Source of the DNA: an uncultured Roseovarius sp.
Lineage (GTDB): Bacteria > Pseudomonadota > Alphaproteobacteria > Rhodobacterales > Rhodobacteraceae
Length of the DNA stretch: 64,000 nt
Direction of reading: 5' to 3'
NCBI RefSeq assembly: GCF_947489715.1
Contig: NZ_CANLER010000003.1
Span: forward strand, 310,001 to 374,000
The translations under genes and the position numbers were made by a program. Below, piece after piece: positions 27,553 through 36,557 of this stretch (position 1 is its first letter; each line of letters begins with the position of its first letter). Under the pieces are notes generated by a model. It saw nothing but the letters and a program-made list of their open reading frames with translations, was not told where the DNA came from and searched no databases.

Positions 27553-28368
27553 ATGACCGTGCGCGCCATATCAACCTTGGCTTCAAAAATGCAGGCTTTC
27601 AGAAAATCTAAATTCTGGCTGCCTTCATTTGACTCCATAAAAGTTTGCCGCCTCGTCGTGTGCTTTACAATATTAGGTTCGGTATTTGTGGCAAACGCCT
27701 CTTTTGCGCGTTCAGAAACGGGCAACATCTGCGATCAGGTTGCACGAAAAGCCTCGGCCGAATCTGGCGTGCCGTTTTCTGTCTTGTGGTCAATAACACG
27801 AACTGAAACAGGGCGTTCTCGGAACGGCAAGCTCAGGCCTTGGCCATGGACGGTCAATATGGAAGGAGCTGGACATTGGTTCGATACACAGGACGCGGCA
27901 CGTGCTTTTGTATTCAAGCATTTCAAACGCGGCGCGCGAAGCTTTGATATCGGGTGTTTCCAGATTAACTACAAATGGCATGGTGCATCATTCCGATCAA
28001 TTGAGCATATGTTCGACCCATTGGAAAATGCGCGTTATGCTGCGGCTTTTCTTCAACGTCTATATCGCGAATCCGGTGACTGGTCTGTAGCAGTTGGTGC
28101 ATATCATTCACGCACACCTGAGTATGCAAAACGCTACGTTGCGCGCTTTGACCGGATAAGAAAACAACACAAACACGCTGCAGATATTGCCGCCAGTTCA
28201 CCTTCGCAGCCCCGCGAATTTGCGACAGCGGCAAGAGAACCGCGTGAAAACAACTATCCTTTGTTGATGCATTCTGGGTCAGCCAAATCAAATGGTTCAC
28301 TTGTCCCCCTTCCACAGGGCCAGGCAAAAGCCCTGTTTTCGATTTCTGGCATCTTGGAAGGCTCTTGA
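27553..28368 (+). CDS. Lytic transglycosylase with SLT domain, flagellum-associated
   Basis: The 271-residue protein starts at ATG 27553 with AGGAGA upstream. An N-terminal hydrophobic segment (about residues 33-51, ending ANASFA) is a signal peptide with a long basic leader. The SLT domain follows: SVLWSITRTETGR contains the probable catalytic Glu85, then SFDIGCFQINYKWHG and AVGAYHSRTPEYAKRY. It would cut peptidoglycan to let the rod through, the task done by the C-terminal half of FlgJ in enterobacteria and by SltF in Rhodobacter. The split from the rod-binding FlgJ-like protein at 42093 fits that picture. It precedes flhA by 3 bp. Confidence 0.9.
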   Translation: MTVRAISTLASKMQAFRKSKFWLPSFDSIKVCRLVVCFTILGSVFVANASFARSETGNICDQVARKASAESGVPFSVLWSITRTETGRSRNGKLRPWPWTVNMEGAGHWFDTQDAARAFVFKHFKRGARSFDIGCFQINYKWHGASFRSIEHMFDPLENARYAAAFLQRLYRESGDWSVAVGAYHSRTPEYAKRYVARFDRIRKQHKHAADIAASSPSQPREFATAAREPRENNYPLLMHSGSAKSNGSLVPLPQGQAKALFSISGILEGS

Positions 28369-28371
28369 GCT

Positions 28372-30459
28372 ATGAAAAATTTCACCATCAGCGATCTCTT
28401 TCAACCGACGGTTTTGCTGGCTCTTGCTTTGATGGCAATCATTGTGATGATGATCCTGCCCGTACCGGCATGGGTATTGGATGTCGGATTAGCCGCGTCA
28501 TTTGCACTTGCAATTTTGATTTTCACCGTGACGCTGTTCATCGAACGCCCGTTGGATTTTTCGGCTTTCCCAACCATACTTCTCGCCTCGTTGATGCTTC
28601 GGCTCTCGCTAAATGTGTCCTCTACCAAACTCATCATCGGGCAAGGGCATACCGGAACGGACGCCGCGGGCGACGTGATCGAGGGCTTTGCGAGTTTTGT
28701 AATGGGTGGCAGCGTCTTTCTGGGCCTTGTCGTGTTTGGAGTTCTTCTGATTGTCAACTTCATGGTGATCACAAAGGGTGCCGCACGCATGGCAGAAGTT
28801 GGTGCACGTTTTGCGCTGGACGGAATGCCCGGCAAACAATTAGCAATCGACAGCGATATGTCGGCAGGCGCCATCAATCATCAGGAAGCCAAAGAACGTC
28901 GCGAGCGAGAACAACAAGAAACGACTTTCTTTGGATCCCTTGATGGTGCATCCAAATTTGTCAAAGGTGACGCGATTGCGGGCCTGCTCATAACGCTGTT
29001 GAACTTAATTATGGGGCTGATCATGGGATTGGTTGTCCATGATATGCCACTGGCAACTGCTTTCGAAACCTACACCATCCTGACGGTCGGCGACGGGCTC
29101 GTGACGCAAATTCCGGCTGTGGTAATTTCGATTGCGTCAGCGTTGCTTTTGGCGCGTGGTGGTGCCCAGGGCGCAACGGACAAAGCGTTGATGAGCCAGT
29201 TGACGCGCCATCCGACAGCGATGGCGACCGTGGCCGCGTTGATGGCGCTTTTCGCACTCGTACCTGGCCTGCCCTTCCTTCCCTTCATGCTTGGTGCGCT
29301 TGGCCTGGGCGTGACCGCATTTGTGATGTATCGGGCTCAAAAGCGAGACTTGCTGTCCGAAGGTGAATCTGATCAACCAACTGAAATTTCAGCAGACAAA
29401 TCACTCGGCGATATCCTCGAACTTGATGATATTCACGTCGAATTTGCACCTGATCTCGTTAACATGATACTCGATCCCGGCGTCGGGTTGGATGCACGCA
29501 TTTCTAACATGAGAACGCATGTCGCGACTTTCTATGGTTTGATCCTGCCAGAAATCCGTCTCACAGATGATCCCGGCCTGCCCTCTGGCACCTATATGAT
29601 TCGCGTACAAGGCGTTGAGCAGGCGCGCGCCGTATTACGGGCCGATCAGATTTTGGCGCTGGATCCCGACAGTAACGAAGCCCTGCCATCCGGAGAAAAC
29701 GTGACCGAACCGGTCTATGGTGCGCCCGCGCGTTGGATCGCGGATGACGCCCGCGATGATGCGGCGCTCAACGGTACCACGCTGGTTGCCCCAACCGAGG
29801 TTCTTGCAACTCATTTGTTGGAAGTGATCAAGAAAAATCTCAGCCGCCTTCTGACAATGAAGGCGATGCGTCGGCTGCTGGATGAAATGGTCAACCTGTC
29901 AAATCAAGCCCGAGCTGACGCAAATCGGAAGCTGCTGGATGAAATGATACCTGATCGTGTACCCTCAGACCTGCTCCATTCGGTGCTTCGCTTGCTGCTG
30001 GCCGAGCAGGTTTCAATTCGAAATCTTCCCCTCATCATCGAGGCCACGGCAGAGGCACGTCAATTGCACACTCAAACCGAAACGATTTGCGAACATGTCC
30101 GTCAGCGGCTGGGCTTCCAGCTTGTTGCGAATTTGCAGCGTCCGGACGGCAGTCTACCCCTGATCCAACTGGCCCCCGAATGGGAAGATACATTCACCAC
30201 CTATCAGATCGACAATGACCGCGGACGTATGGACGTGGCGCTGCCACCTGAAATTTTCAACTCGCTTACCGCGTCAGTCACAGAACAGGTGACACGGGCA
30301 GGTGAACAAGGGATTTTTCCGGCAATTGTGACATCGACTCTCCGTCGCCGTTTCCTCAGAACAGTGCTGTCGGCGCGCGACATTTCAAACCCGGTTCTGT
30401 CGTTTGAAGAAATAGGCCTTGATACGAAACCGTCGCTCGTCGGGGTCGCCGCGGCATGA
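28372..30459 (+). CDS. flhA: Flagellar export apparatus protein FlhA
   Basis: The 695-residue protein has eight membrane helices in the first half and a large cytoplasmic domain. The FHIPEP-family signature region is present: RLSLNVSSTKLIIG, then VIEGFASFVMGGSVFLGLVV and FALDGMPGKQLAIDSDM, with conserved charged loop residues used in proton-driven export. The C-terminal domain binds chaperone-substrate complexes. It overlaps fliR by 4 bp (ATGA) and heads the flhA-fliR-flhB-fliJ-like run. Confidence 0.97.
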   Translation: MKNFTISDLFQPTVLLALALMAIIVMMILPVPAWVLDVGLAASFALAILIFTVTLFIERPLDFSAFPTILLASLMLRLSLNVSSTKLIIGQGHTGTDAAGDVIEGFASFVMGGSVFLGLVVFGVLLIVNFMVITKGAARMAEVGARFALDGMPGKQLAIDSDMSAGAINHQEAKERREREQQETTFFGSLDGASKFVKGDAIAGLLITLLNLIMGLIMGLVVHDMPLATAFETYTILTVGDGLVTQIPAVVISIASALLLARGGAQGATDKALMSQLTRHPTAMATVAALMALFALVPGLPFLPFMLGALGLGVTAFVMYRAQKRDLLSEGESDQPTEISADKSLGDILELDDIHVEFAPDLVNMILDPGVGLDARISNMRTHVATFYGLILPEIRLTDDPGLPSGTYMIRVQGVEQARAVLRADQILALDPDSNEALPSGENVTEPVYGAPARWIADDARDDAALNGTTLVAPTEVLATHLLEVIKKNLSRLLTMKAMRRLLDEMVNLSNQARADANRKLLDEMIPDRVPSDLLHSVLRLLLAEQVSIRNLPLIIEATAEARQLHTQTETICEHVRQRLGFQLVANLQRPDGSLPLIQLAPEWEDTFTTYQIDNDRGRMDVALPPEIFNSLTASVTEQVTRAGEQGIFPAIVTSTLRRRFLRTVLSARDISNPVLSFEEIGLDTKPSLVGVAAA

Positions 30460-31229
30460 ATGCTGCTGCAGAACTTCTGCAAATCTCACAACAGATTTTG
30501 TGGTTGAATTTCATTGTTTTCCTGCGTGTCGGGCCTGTGATGTCTTTGTTTCCTGGCTTTGGCGAACGTTCGGTTCCCGCACGTGTGAAACTGATTCTTG
30601 CCCTCATGTTTACGGTTGTCGTTTCGCCCGCGGCCGAACCATTTCTTTCTGACGCTGTGAAACAACCACCACCGCTGGCGTGGCTTATCTTAAGCGAGAC
30701 GGCCGTCGGGGTGGTAATTGGCATCGGCATCAGATTATTCCTCATGGCCCTTCAAACCGCAGGCTCAATTGCGGCGCAGGCGACATCCCTCGCACAAATC
30801 CTGGGCAGCGCCGGTGTCACACCCTTGCCGGCGATTGGACATTTGCTGGTTGTTGGCGGGCTGGCGCTGGCGATGATGTTGGGGTTGCATGTTCGCGTCG
30901 CTGAAATGATGATTCTGACCTACAATCTGTTTCCGGTTGCCCAATTACCCGATGCCGCCGCGATCACACCCTGGGGTATCCGGCAGGTTGCTGCATCCTT
31001 CGCGCTGGCTTTTACGTTGGCCGCCCCGTTTGTCATCGTCTCTGTCCTTTACAATCTGACCCTCGGCATCATCAACAAAGCGATGCCCCAATTGATGGTC
31101 GTGTTCGTTGGCGCCCCGGTCATTACGGCCACCGGATTGGGGTTATTGCTTCTGTTGGCGCCAACCATGCTGACCATCTGGGTGCAAGCAATCGAGTCAT
31201 TCGTTACCAACCCTTTCGGAGGTAACTGA
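30456..31229 (+). CDS. fliR: Flagellar export gate protein FliR
   Basis: The 257-residue integral membrane protein has about six helices, including FLRVGPVMSLFPGFGERSVP near the N-terminus and MPQLMVVFVGAPVITATGLG in the conserved C-terminal part (the family's NK-x-PQ-L motif is NKAMPQLMV). It assembles with FliP and FliQ into the export gate. Its stop overlaps the flhB ATG by one base and its start overlaps flhA by four, so the three are co-translated. Confidence 0.95.
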   Translation: MNAAAELLQISQQILWLNFIVFLRVGPVMSLFPGFGERSVPARVKLILALMFTVVVSPAAEPFLSDAVKQPPPLAWLILSETAVGVVIGIGIRLFLMALQTAGSIAAQATSLAQILGSAGVTPLPAIGHLLVVGGLALAMMLGLHVRVAEMMILTYNLFPVAQLPDAAAITPWGIRQVAASFALAFTLAAPFVIVSVLYNLTLGIINKAMPQLMVVFVGAPVITATGLGLLLLLAPTMLTIWVQAIESFVTNPFGGN

Positions 31230-32314
31230 TGGCAGGCCAAGATGACGATACCGAAAAGACCCATGAACCGACGCCGCACAAACTAAACGAAGCACGTAAA
31301 AAGGGTGAGATTGCCCGATCTGCAGACCTGACCACCGCGGCCGCCTATGGTGGATTTCTGCTGGCGGCGCTGGCAATCGGCGGAACGTCGGTAAAACAGG
31401 TCAGCACTTCGTTGATGGTATTGATCGACCAGTCAGAGAAACTGGCAGATCTGTTTTTCAACGGCCAGGCAACGACCGCAGTCGGCGGATTGCTAGGAGC
31501 GATTGGTCTGGGTCTACTTGGTTGGTTTCTGATACCCGCCACGACATCCATTTTATCGGTGGTCGCGCAACGCGGTCTTGTATTTGCCCCCAGCAAGCTT
31601 TCATTCAAAGCGTCACGCATCAATCCAATACAAAATGCCAAAAATAAGTACGGACCGTCGGGTTTGTTTGAATTTGGCAAGAGCTTCGCAAAATTGCTGT
31701 TCTATTCGATACTGCTGGGTGTCTTCCTCTCCTATCGTATCTCAGACATGGCAGGGGCCCTTCACGGCGATCCAAAAATAGTCGGGTCGTTGATGGCGCG
31801 TGTGATTATCGAGTTCATGTTTGTTGTGCTGCTTATCGCGTTGGGTGTTGGCGCCATAGATTTCATGTGGCAACGCCACGATCATCTTCGAAAAAACCGC
31901 ATGTCGCATAAGGAAATTCGGGATGAGCACAAACAACAGGAAGGTGATCCATATATGAAGCAGGAGCGCCGCCAGCGCGGAGCTCAGATCGCCTCGGAAC
32001 AAATGATGGCGGACGTACCTACAGCCGATGTCGTTATCGTCAACCCGACACATTATGCCGTGGCCTTGAAATGGAGCCGGGCACCCGGTGCCGCGCCTGT
32101 CTGTGTCGCCAAGGGTGTCGATCACGTTGCCCATTCGATACGGGAATTGGCAATTGAAAGTGGTGTGCCTATCCACAGCGATCCGCCCACAGCGCGGGCA
32201 GTTCATGCGGGTACTCAGATCGGCGAGGAGATCGACCCGGATCAATATCGCGCGGTTGCCGCGGCGATCCGCTTCGCCGAAGCGATGCGCCGCAAGGCAA
32301 GGAGTTTCGGCTGA
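31229..32314 (+). CDS. flhB: Flagellar export switch protein FlhB
   Basis: The 361-residue protein has the N-terminal signature EKTHEPTPHKLNEARKKGEI, four membrane helices and the cytoplasmic autocleavage site NPTH (residues 272-275 in VNPTHYAVALKW). Cleavage between N and P switches export from hook to filament subunits, acting with the ruler FliK encoded at 42496. The linker KNRMSHKEIRDEHKQQEGDP is the typical FlhB segment before the cleaved domain. TGATG overlap with the next gene. Confidence 0.97.
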   Translation: MAGQDDDTEKTHEPTPHKLNEARKKGEIARSADLTTAAAYGGFLLAALAIGGTSVKQVSTSLMVLIDQSEKLADLFFNGQATTAVGGLLGAIGLGLLGWFLIPATTSILSVVAQRGLVFAPSKLSFKASRINPIQNAKNKYGPSGLFEFGKSFAKLLFYSILLGVFLSYRISDMAGALHGDPKIVGSLMARVIIEFMFVVLLIALGVGAIDFMWQRHDHLRKNRMSHKEIRDEHKQQEGDPYMKQERRQRGAQIASEQMMADVPTADVVIVNPTHYAVALKWSRAPGAAPVCVAKGVDHVAHSIRELAIESGVPIHSDPPTARAVHAGTQIGEEIDPDQYRAVAAAIRFAEAMRRKARSFG

Positions 32315-32736
32315 TGAATGACCCGCTCAAGGATCTTTCAAATTTGACCGATGCGCTCTATCAGGCCGAGCTTGGAAAAATGCGGGCTGTAAACGCACGC
32401 GAAGCCAGCCTGAGGCATGACCTGGCAGAGCTCGAAAACCTTCGGCGCAACAACATGACCCTGCCACAAACCGAGCTGCATACTGTGCGTCAAATCGGAG
32501 CAGACGTTTTGTGGGAAGGGTGGGTGAGCCGCACACGCGCCGACCTGAACACCCAATTGGCCCAGGTACTGGCGCAAAAGGCGCGCATGACCGCCGAACT
32601 GCGCCGCGCTTTTGGAAAACAGATTGCCGCAGGGGAATTGCTGAAGGAGGCTACTGATACCAAAAAACAGAACCGTGAAAAACGGAAACGCCAGGTTCAA
32701 GATGACCTGCAACTGATCAGTTCGCAGAAACCATAA
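32314..32736 (+). CDS. FliJ-like coiled-coil protein of the export operon
   Basis: The 140-residue protein is highly charged and predicted helical throughout, with two long coiled-coil arms and a short Trp-containing turn (GADVLWEGWVSRTRADLN) in the middle, as in FliJ, which inserts into the FliI hexamer. It overlaps the flhB stop by one base. No classical fliJ occurs next to fliI in this window, which supports the call, but sequence conservation in this family is weak. A general coiled-coil chaperone is the alternative. Confidence 0.75.
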   Translation: MNDPLKDLSNLTDALYQAELGKMRAVNAREASLRHDLAELENLRRNNMTLPQTELHTVRQIGADVLWEGWVSRTRADLNTQLAQVLAQKARMTAELRRAFGKQIAAGELLKEATDTKKQNREKRKRQVQDDLQLISSQKP

Positions 32737-32737
32737 C

Positions 32738-32751
32738 GCGCAGAGCTGCGC
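32738..32751. terminator. Short hairpin between convergent operons
   Basis: GCGCAGAGCTGCGC can form a 5-bp GC stem with a 4-base loop in the 38-bp gap between the FliJ-like gene and the convergent FliL-type gene. There is only TT after it on the plus strand, so termination is uncertain. Confidence 0.3.
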
Positions 32752-32774
32752 TTAAATGCCTGACCGAGAAGTGA

Positions 32775-33287
32775 TCAGACGTCCTGTCGGGCGATATCGG
32801 TGATCAAAATACCACTGACAGTATCACCCGCAATTTTTTGCGCGACTTCAGTCAACGCTGTTTTCAGTACTTCAAGGTTTTTTGCATTGGTAAATTCACC
32901 TCGAAATCCACCGATATTCGCGTGATCGAAAAGAACCTGCAAAAATGCATCACGCAGCTTGGGCTCGCGCGAAAAAATCATCTCACTCTGCCCGGCTGAG
33001 ACTTCGATGCTCAACGACATGACAACCAGGGCCTCGATCAATTGATCGGACACAACCGGTACCAGGAATTGGTTGTTCAGTTTGACATATTCCCGGAGGT
33101 CTTCTTCGTTATCTTCTGCTTTGCTGTCATGCGTGTCATCTGCATGTGCCATGTCATGACCCACGTCGCCACAGGGATTTTCCATGGCCATTTCCGAAGG
33201 TGCCGGTTTGAGGGCTAAACCAGCCCCCACACCGCCGCCAACACCAATTACAGCCAGCAGAACCGGCAAAAGCTTCCCAATCATCAC
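32775..33287 (-). CDS. Second FliL-family basal body protein
   Basis: The 170-residue protein has an N-terminal membrane segment (LLPVLLAVIGVGGGVGAGLA) and, after an acidic His/Asp-rich linker, a FliL-type periplasmic domain: YVKLNNQFLVPVVSDQLIEA, VVMSLSIEVS, then KLRDAFLQVLF and ILITDIARQDV at the end. It lies 6 bp downstream of flgH on the same strand, so it is last in the flgB...flgH operon. Having two FliL-type proteins suggests divided roles, one near the stator operon and one with rod and ring genes. The His/Asp-rich linker (DVGHDMAHADDTHDSK) could bind metal; that is inference. Confidence 0.85.
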   Translation of the reverse strand: MMIGKLLPVLLAVIGVGGGVGAGLALKPAPSEMAMENPCGDVGHDMAHADDTHDSKAEDNEEDLREYVKLNNQFLVPVVSDQLIEALVVMSLSIEVSAGQSEMIFSREPKLRDAFLQVLFDHANIGGFRGEFTNAKNLEVLKTALTEVAQKIAGDTVSGILITDIARQDV

Positions 33288-33293
33288 ACCCTC

Positions 33294-34028
33294 CTAGAAC
33301 GGTAACACCGCATCAAGTACCTGTTGACCGATGCGCGGTTGCTGCACGTCGGTGATCTGTCCGCGTCCGCCATAGGAAATTCGGGCGGCGGCGATTTTGT
33401 CATAGGTGATTTCATTCTGACGCGAGATATCCTCCGGCCGGACATAGCCGCTGACCAGAAGCTCCCGAAGCTCGAAGTTGACCCGAACCTCCTGCGTGCC
33501 TTGAATGGAAAGCACACCGTTCGGCAGAACTTCCATCACGGTTGCGGCAACCCGCAAGGTCAGCTCTTCTTTACGGCTGACGGACCCATCGCCACCCGAA
33601 CTCCCCTTGGAATCAACCGAAACCGCATCATCGGTAGAAGCCCCTTCGGGCAATCTTTTATTGATGCGCTGTGGAATGCCAAACAGGTGCGGAACACTCA
33701 ACGATTCCGATGCTTTACGTGATCTTTCGGTCGAGTTTGAAATCTCGGCCTCCTCATCAATTTCAATCACGACAGTCATGATATCACCGCGTTGGATCGC
33801 CCGACGATCCCCAAGCAAAGATTGACGGCCACCGCTCCAAAGGGACGCCCGGTCAATCTGGCGTTGCGGTTCAAGCGTCAGCGGCAGACCGGGGTTGAGC
33901 ATGGCAACATGTTCGTTCGATTCGCGGGTCGGCGTGAAGGTTGGTGGCTTGCCAATGTGGTCAAAGCGACTGCATCCAGCGACACCAAGCAAAACACAGA
34001 GACAAAGGCTGACTTTTTTCTCGAACAT
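33294..34028 (-). CDS. flgH: Flagellar L-ring lipoprotein FlgH
   Basis: The 244-residue protein has a lipoprotein signal peptide with lipobox LLGVAGC, so it is lipidated and inserted in the outer membrane. The family features are DRASLWSGGRQSLLGDRRAI, RGDIMTVVIEIDEEAEI, then GVLSIQGTQEVRVNFELREL and SGYVRPEDIS. It forms the L ring around the rod. Gene order flgG-flgA-flgH is conserved in the alphaproteobacteria. Confidence 0.96.
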   Translation of the reverse strand: MFEKKVSLCLCVLLGVAGCSRFDHIGKPPTFTPTRESNEHVAMLNPGLPLTLEPQRQIDRASLWSGGRQSLLGDRRAIQRGDIMTVVIEIDEEAEISNSTERSRKASESLSVPHLFGIPQRINKRLPEGASTDDAVSVDSKGSSGGDGSVSRKEELTLRVAATVMEVLPNGVLSIQGTQEVRVNFELRELLVSGYVRPEDISRQNEITYDKIAAARISYGGRGQITDVQQPRIGQQVLDAVLPF

Positions 34029-34036
34029 GACACTTC

Positions 34037-34459
34037 CTATTGTGAAACAAAAATCCGTCCGTCAGGCATGACCCGACCGGAAACAGTTGCGCGCGATGAC
34101 AGGTTCATCACGCGGACAAAATCGCCAGCACCGGCCCGCGACAAGGAACGACCTTCGGTCGAAATCTTCAGACCGTTCTGCTGAAAGACCAGCGGCACAA
34201 TCTGATTACGCTTGACCAGCGCAGGCGGCCCAATATCTGCCAGCGCAATTGGCCGACCGGCGTATAGAGTGACCCGCGCTTCGGAGCCGATCAATTGATC
34301 CGGGCTGCTGGCGGTGCCGACAAGTTCCCCTGCTTTGACCAATACATCTTCTGCGGTGATGATCCCACCTGGCCGGATTGTCCGTGCGGCCAGCATTATA
34401 TCTGCCGTTGCCTGATTGGCCACGAGAAGGCAGGCAATGATCAAAGGAAGTTTCATCAA
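34037..34459 (-). CDS. flgA: Flagellar P-ring assembly chaperone FlgA (short form)
   Basis: The 140-residue protein has a signal peptide ending near residue 19 (ANQATADI) and a C-terminal SAF domain (AARTIRPGGIITAEDVLVKA, then YAGRPIALADIG and ISTEGRSLSRAGAGDFVRV). It acts in the periplasm to help FlgI form the P ring. It is much shorter than the enterobacterial protein of about 220 residues, lacking the N-terminal domain, as is common in alphaproteobacteria. It overlaps the flgG stop by 4 bp. Confidence 0.93.
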   Translation of the reverse strand: MMKLPLIIACLLVANQATADIMLAARTIRPGGIITAEDVLVKAGELVGTASSPDQLIGSEARVTLYAGRPIALADIGPPALVKRNQIVPLVFQQNGLKISTEGRSLSRAGAGDFVRVMNLSSRATVSGRVMPDGRIFVSQ

Positions 34460-35241
34460 CGCACCTGTGTGGTTGCGCCCAGCATCTGATCGGATGCTGA
34501 GATGACCTTGGCGTTCAGCTCATATCCACGCTGCGCTTCGATCAGTTCAGTGATTTCACGCACCGGATCCACGGAGCTGTCCTCAAGATATCCCTGTCGC
34601 ACAGTACCCAATCCATCCTCACCAGGGGTTGCGACATTGGCTGGACCCGAGGCTTCGGTCTCGGTGAAAAGGTTGCTGCCAATGGCTTCCAAACCCTTTG
34701 GATTGGTGAAGCTGGCCAGACTGATTTCGCCGATGGACTGGGCTTCGGTTGCGTCGGTGAAATAGGCGAAAACCTCTCCCGAGGGATTGATCGAAATGCT
34801 ACGGGCGTCTTCGGGGATGACGATCTCGGGCGTCAGTGGGAAACCATCTGAGGTCACGATCTGCCCCTCAGCCGATCGTTTCAGCGCCCCGTCGCGGGTA
34901 TAGGCCGACAGCCCCGAGGGCAAAGATACTTCCAGATATCCTTTCCCGTCGATCGCGACATCCAGATCGCCATTGGTGACCGACAGCGATCCCTGTTGCA
35001 GGTTGACCGAAACCGCGGCCGGGCGAACGCCCAAACCCAATTGTACGCCCGTTGGCAATACGGTGCCATCGGCGGCATTTACGGTGCCTGCTCGCGCAAG
35101 CTGCTGGTAATGCAAATCCGAGAATTCTGCCCGCCGGGCATTGTAGCCTGTGGTCGACATATTGGCGAGGTTGTTCGAGATGGTTTCGACCCGCATCTGC
35201 TGGGCGGCCATTCCGGTAGCGGCAATTTTCAGGGCGCGCAT
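34456..35241 (-). CDS. flgG: Flagellar distal rod protein FlgG
   Basis: The 261-residue protein starts at ATG 35241, 5 bp after GGAGGTG; the GTG at 35247 lies inside that ribosome site. The N-terminus MRALKIAATGMAAQQMRVET and ISNNLANMSTTGYNARRAEF is diagnostic of FlgG, as is the C-terminal segment VREITELIEAQRGYELNAKV. It forms the distal rod that spans P and L rings. It is co-directional with flgF 22 bp upstream and flgA downstream. Confidence 0.96.
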   Translation of the reverse strand: MRALKIAATGMAAQQMRVETISNNLANMSTTGYNARRAEFSDLHYQQLARAGTVNAADGTVLPTGVQLGLGVRPAAVSVNLQQGSLSVTNGDLDVAIDGKGYLEVSLPSGLSAYTRDGALKRSAEGQIVTSDGFPLTPEIVIPEDARSISINPSGEVFAYFTDATEAQSIGEISLASFTNPKGLEAIGSNLFTETEASGPANVATPGEDGLGTVRQGYLEDSSVDPVREITELIEAQRGYELNAKVISASDQMLGATTQVR

Positions 35242-35263
35242 AGGCACCTCCTTGGGTTACTGG

Positions 35264-35977
35264 TTAACGGGTGAATGTATCCAGGGCAGACAGGATGCGT
35301 TTGTTTTCTGCATCCAGAAAGCTCTGGCCCATTTCATAAGCACGTTGCACTTCAATCATACGGGCGATCTGACCCACCGGATCCACGTTGGCTCCTTCAA
35401 GAAAACCCTGCAAAACCCTGCCATCTTCTATTGGCTCAACCTCACCCTCGGTACGAAACATCACGCCATCTTCGCGGATCAGGTCAATTGGATCGACGGG
35501 TTGAACCAATCCGATCTGTGAGATTGGCCTGCCATCAGCACTGACCGTACCATCCGGAGAGATGCCCAGGCCTGTTGCATCAGGTGGGATGAAAACCGGC
35601 GCACCGCCCGCATCCAGAACACGAAACCCGTCATTGGTAACCAGATCGCCTTCGGCGGAAAGCGCAAAATTACCAGCACGCGTCAACCGCTCACCGCTTG
35701 GGGTTTCGATCATGAAAAACCCACCACCTTCGATGGCCAGATCCAGATCCCCACCGGTTTGCGTCAACGCGCCTTGCAACATCGAAGTGTTGCGCACATC
35801 GGCCGACGCCATCGACAGTGACGGACCATCACCCGTGCTGCGGACGAATTCGGAAAAGATCAGGCCTTCCTGCCGGAAGCCGGTTGTTGCGCTGTTGGCG
35901 ATGTTGTTGGCAACCACCTGCATCTCGCGCAGCAGGCCGGTTTGCCGGGTCAGGGTTGTGTAACCTGTGTTTTCCAT
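35264..35977 (-). CDS. flgF: Flagellar proximal rod protein FlgF
   Basis: The 237-residue protein has MENTGYTTLTRQTGLLREMQ and VVANNIANSATTGFRQEGLI at the N-terminus and IARMIEVQRAYEMGQSFLDA at the C-terminus, matching FlgF. It is a minor rod component between FlgC and FlgG. It follows fliQ by 3 bp and precedes flgG. Confidence 0.95.
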   Translation of the reverse strand: MENTGYTTLTRQTGLLREMQVVANNIANSATTGFRQEGLIFSEFVRSTGDGPSLSMASADVRNTSMLQGALTQTGGDLDLAIEGGGFFMIETPSGERLTRAGNFALSAEGDLVTNDGFRVLDAGGAPVFIPPDATGLGISPDGTVSADGRPISQIGLVQPVDPIDLIREDGVMFRTEGEVEPIEDGRVLQGFLEGANVDPVGQIARMIEVQRAYEMGQSFLDAENKRILSALDTFTR

Positions 35978-35980
35978 CTC

Positions 35981-36250
35981 TCAACCTCCGATGATCAGGG
36001 GGATCAGCCTGTCGTGAAAAAAAGCGACCAGTGTCTGGGTCATGAATCCCATCGACAGCCAGAACACCACGACGATCGCGGCCAGCTTTGGCACGAATGT
36101 CAGCGTCAGTTCCTGGATCGACGTGAGGGCTTGGAACAAGCCCACCGTGACCCCGGCCAGCAAGGCAACGCTCAGGATCGGGAATGAGATGATCACAGCC
36201 ACCCACAGCCCCTGTCTCAGGGTGTCAAAGAAAACCACTTCGTTGAGCAT
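35981..36250 (-). CDS. fliQ: Flagellar export gate protein FliQ
   Basis: The 89-residue protein consists of two membrane helices (VAVIISFPILSVALLAGVTV and LAAIVVVFWLSMGFMTQTLV) separated by GLFQALTSIQELTLTFVPK, which is the FliQ signature loop. It completes the FliPQR export gate. Its location between fliE and flgF, away from fliP and fliR, is typical for this lineage. Confidence 0.95.
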   Translation of the reverse strand: MLNEVVFFDTLRQGLWVAVIISFPILSVALLAGVTVGLFQALTSIQELTLTFVPKLAAIVVVFWLSMGFMTQTLVAFFHDRLIPLIIGG

Positions 36251-36254
36251 GAGA

Positions 36255-36545
36255 TCAGACCGGCATCCGCAGTATTTCCTGGTAGGCCTCGACCACCTTG
36301 TCGCGCACCGTCACCGCCGTTTCGACGGCCAGTTCTGTCTGGGCCAGCGCTTGTACCAGCGCATGAGGATCCGCCTCACCTGTCATCGCGGCTTTGGCAA
36401 TGTTTTCACTTTCCTGAAGGGTGGTGGCGAAATCTTTGGCGAGACCCTTGAAGGCCTCACCCGCCCCGCCCAGACCGGCGTTTGGCTCGGTCACGGGGCG
36501 GGAGGCTGCATATTTCTGAACAGCATTTAGGGCTTTGATATCCAT
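36255..36545 (-). CDS. fliE: Flagellar hook-basal body protein FliE
   Basis: The 96-residue protein has the FliE C-terminal signature AMTGEADPHALVQALAQTEL, then AVETAVTVRDKVVEAYQEIL and the terminal RMPV. FliE joins the MS ring to the proximal rod. GGAGAT lies just upstream of the ATG. The gene order flgB-flgC-fliE is universal. Confidence 0.95.
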   Translation of the reverse strand: MDIKALNAVQKYAASRPVTEPNAGLGGAGEAFKGLAKDFATTLQESENIAKAAMTGEADPHALVQALAQTELAVETAVTVRDKVVEAYQEILRMPV

Positions 36546-36557
36546 TCTGGATCTCCT

